Shown piece after piece: positions 6,560-6,743 of a stretch of DNA of 6,743 nt. The DNA is from T3SED10-260 sp035363255 (GTDB lineage Bacteria > Caldisericota > Caldisericia > UBA6126): positions 1 to 6,743 of the forward strand of contig DAOSES010000041.1 in the NCBI GenBank assembly GCA_035363255.1, given 5' to 3'. The notes under the pieces are model-generated. The model made no database searches. It was not told the origin of the DNA and worked only from the letters and a program-made list of their open reading frames with translations. The position numbers and the translations under genes were made by a program. Each line of letters starts with the position of its first letter. Within the stretch, counting starts at the first letter, position 1.

Positions 6560-6579
6560 AAAAAGTCTTTTTATAACGT

Positions 6580-6743
6580 CTATGGAAGCAAATCCCGGGT
6601 AATAGTCACGGTGCGGGTTGCTGCATCGTAATCCACTTTTGCGCCAAGGATTTCTGCTACAAAACGGACAGGGACAAAAGTCATTCCATTCACTATAACG
6701 GGAGGAGCATCGATAGTATAGGATTTTCCATTAACCATGACAG
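6580..6743 (-). CDS. C-terminal end of a stalk-domain (copper amine oxidase N-terminal domain-like) protein, partial
   Basis: The last 53 codons of a minus-strand gene are present, ending at TAG (6582-6580); the start lies outside the window. The translation contains the hallmark PPVIVNGMTFVPVRFVAE, followed by ILGAKVDYD and TRTVTIT. This is the typical second half of the copper amine oxidase N-terminal (Cu_amine_oxidN1, 'stalk') domain. These domains are non-catalytic beta-rich modules, often repeated at the end of exported proteins in Firmicutes and related bacteria. Only residues LLP follow, so here the domain forms the extreme C-terminus. What lies before it, and thus the function of the whole protein, cannot be seen. 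The gene points the same way as the giant gene, 159 bases upstream of that gene's ATG, with a hairpin between. The domain name does not imply amine oxidase activity. Confidence 0.9.
   Translation of the reverse strand, partial: VMVNGKSYTIDAPPVIVNGMTFVPVRFVAEILGAKVDYDAATRTVTITRDLLP

Overview
The window is almost entirely filled by one very large minus-strand gene. Its ATG is at 6420 and the frame stays open, with no stop, through all 2140 codons to base 1, where it leaves the window. Upstream (right-hand side), also on the minus strand, is the 3' end of a second gene. It encodes a copper-amine-oxidase-N-terminal-type 'stalk' domain and stops at 6580. The 159-base gap between the two holds a strong perfect inverted repeat, a purine-rich leader, a candidate 25-codon leader ORF that overlaps the big gene's start by ATGA, and a good Shine-Dalgarno site. 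There is nothing credible on the plus strand: its ORFs are antisense shadows of the big gene.

The large product is a secreted, probably surface-exposed protein of more than 2140 residues. It has a clear N-terminal signal peptide. A Trp/Gly motif domain lies around residues 158-221. Then comes a family of diverged repeat modules built around the motif GDIRLT (residues 443, 577, 817, 925, 1003 and about 1079). Two Pro-rich linkers lie at 787-805 and 1299-1309. The last 800 or so residues are rich in aromatic residues and Asn and were not recognised. Two of the modules carry intact 12-residue EF-hand/dockerin-type calcium loops, and a third such loop lies near residue 2013. The other modules keep the GDIRLT core but have lost the calcium ligands. 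I cannot name a family for the whole protein. Its enzymatic role, if any, is unknown, and a structural or adhesive role is only inferred.

Organism: bacterial, judging by the Shine-Dalgarno spacing, the Sec-type signal peptide and the stalk-domain neighbour. Stalk domains are common in Firmicutes and in some other anaerobic or thermophilic bacterial lineages. Base composition is moderate to AT-leaning and uneven along the gene. I cannot place it more precisely. The two genes point the same way and both look like exported cell-surface proteins, so this resembles a cell-envelope locus. Whether they are co-transcribed depends on whether the intergenic hairpin stops transcription.
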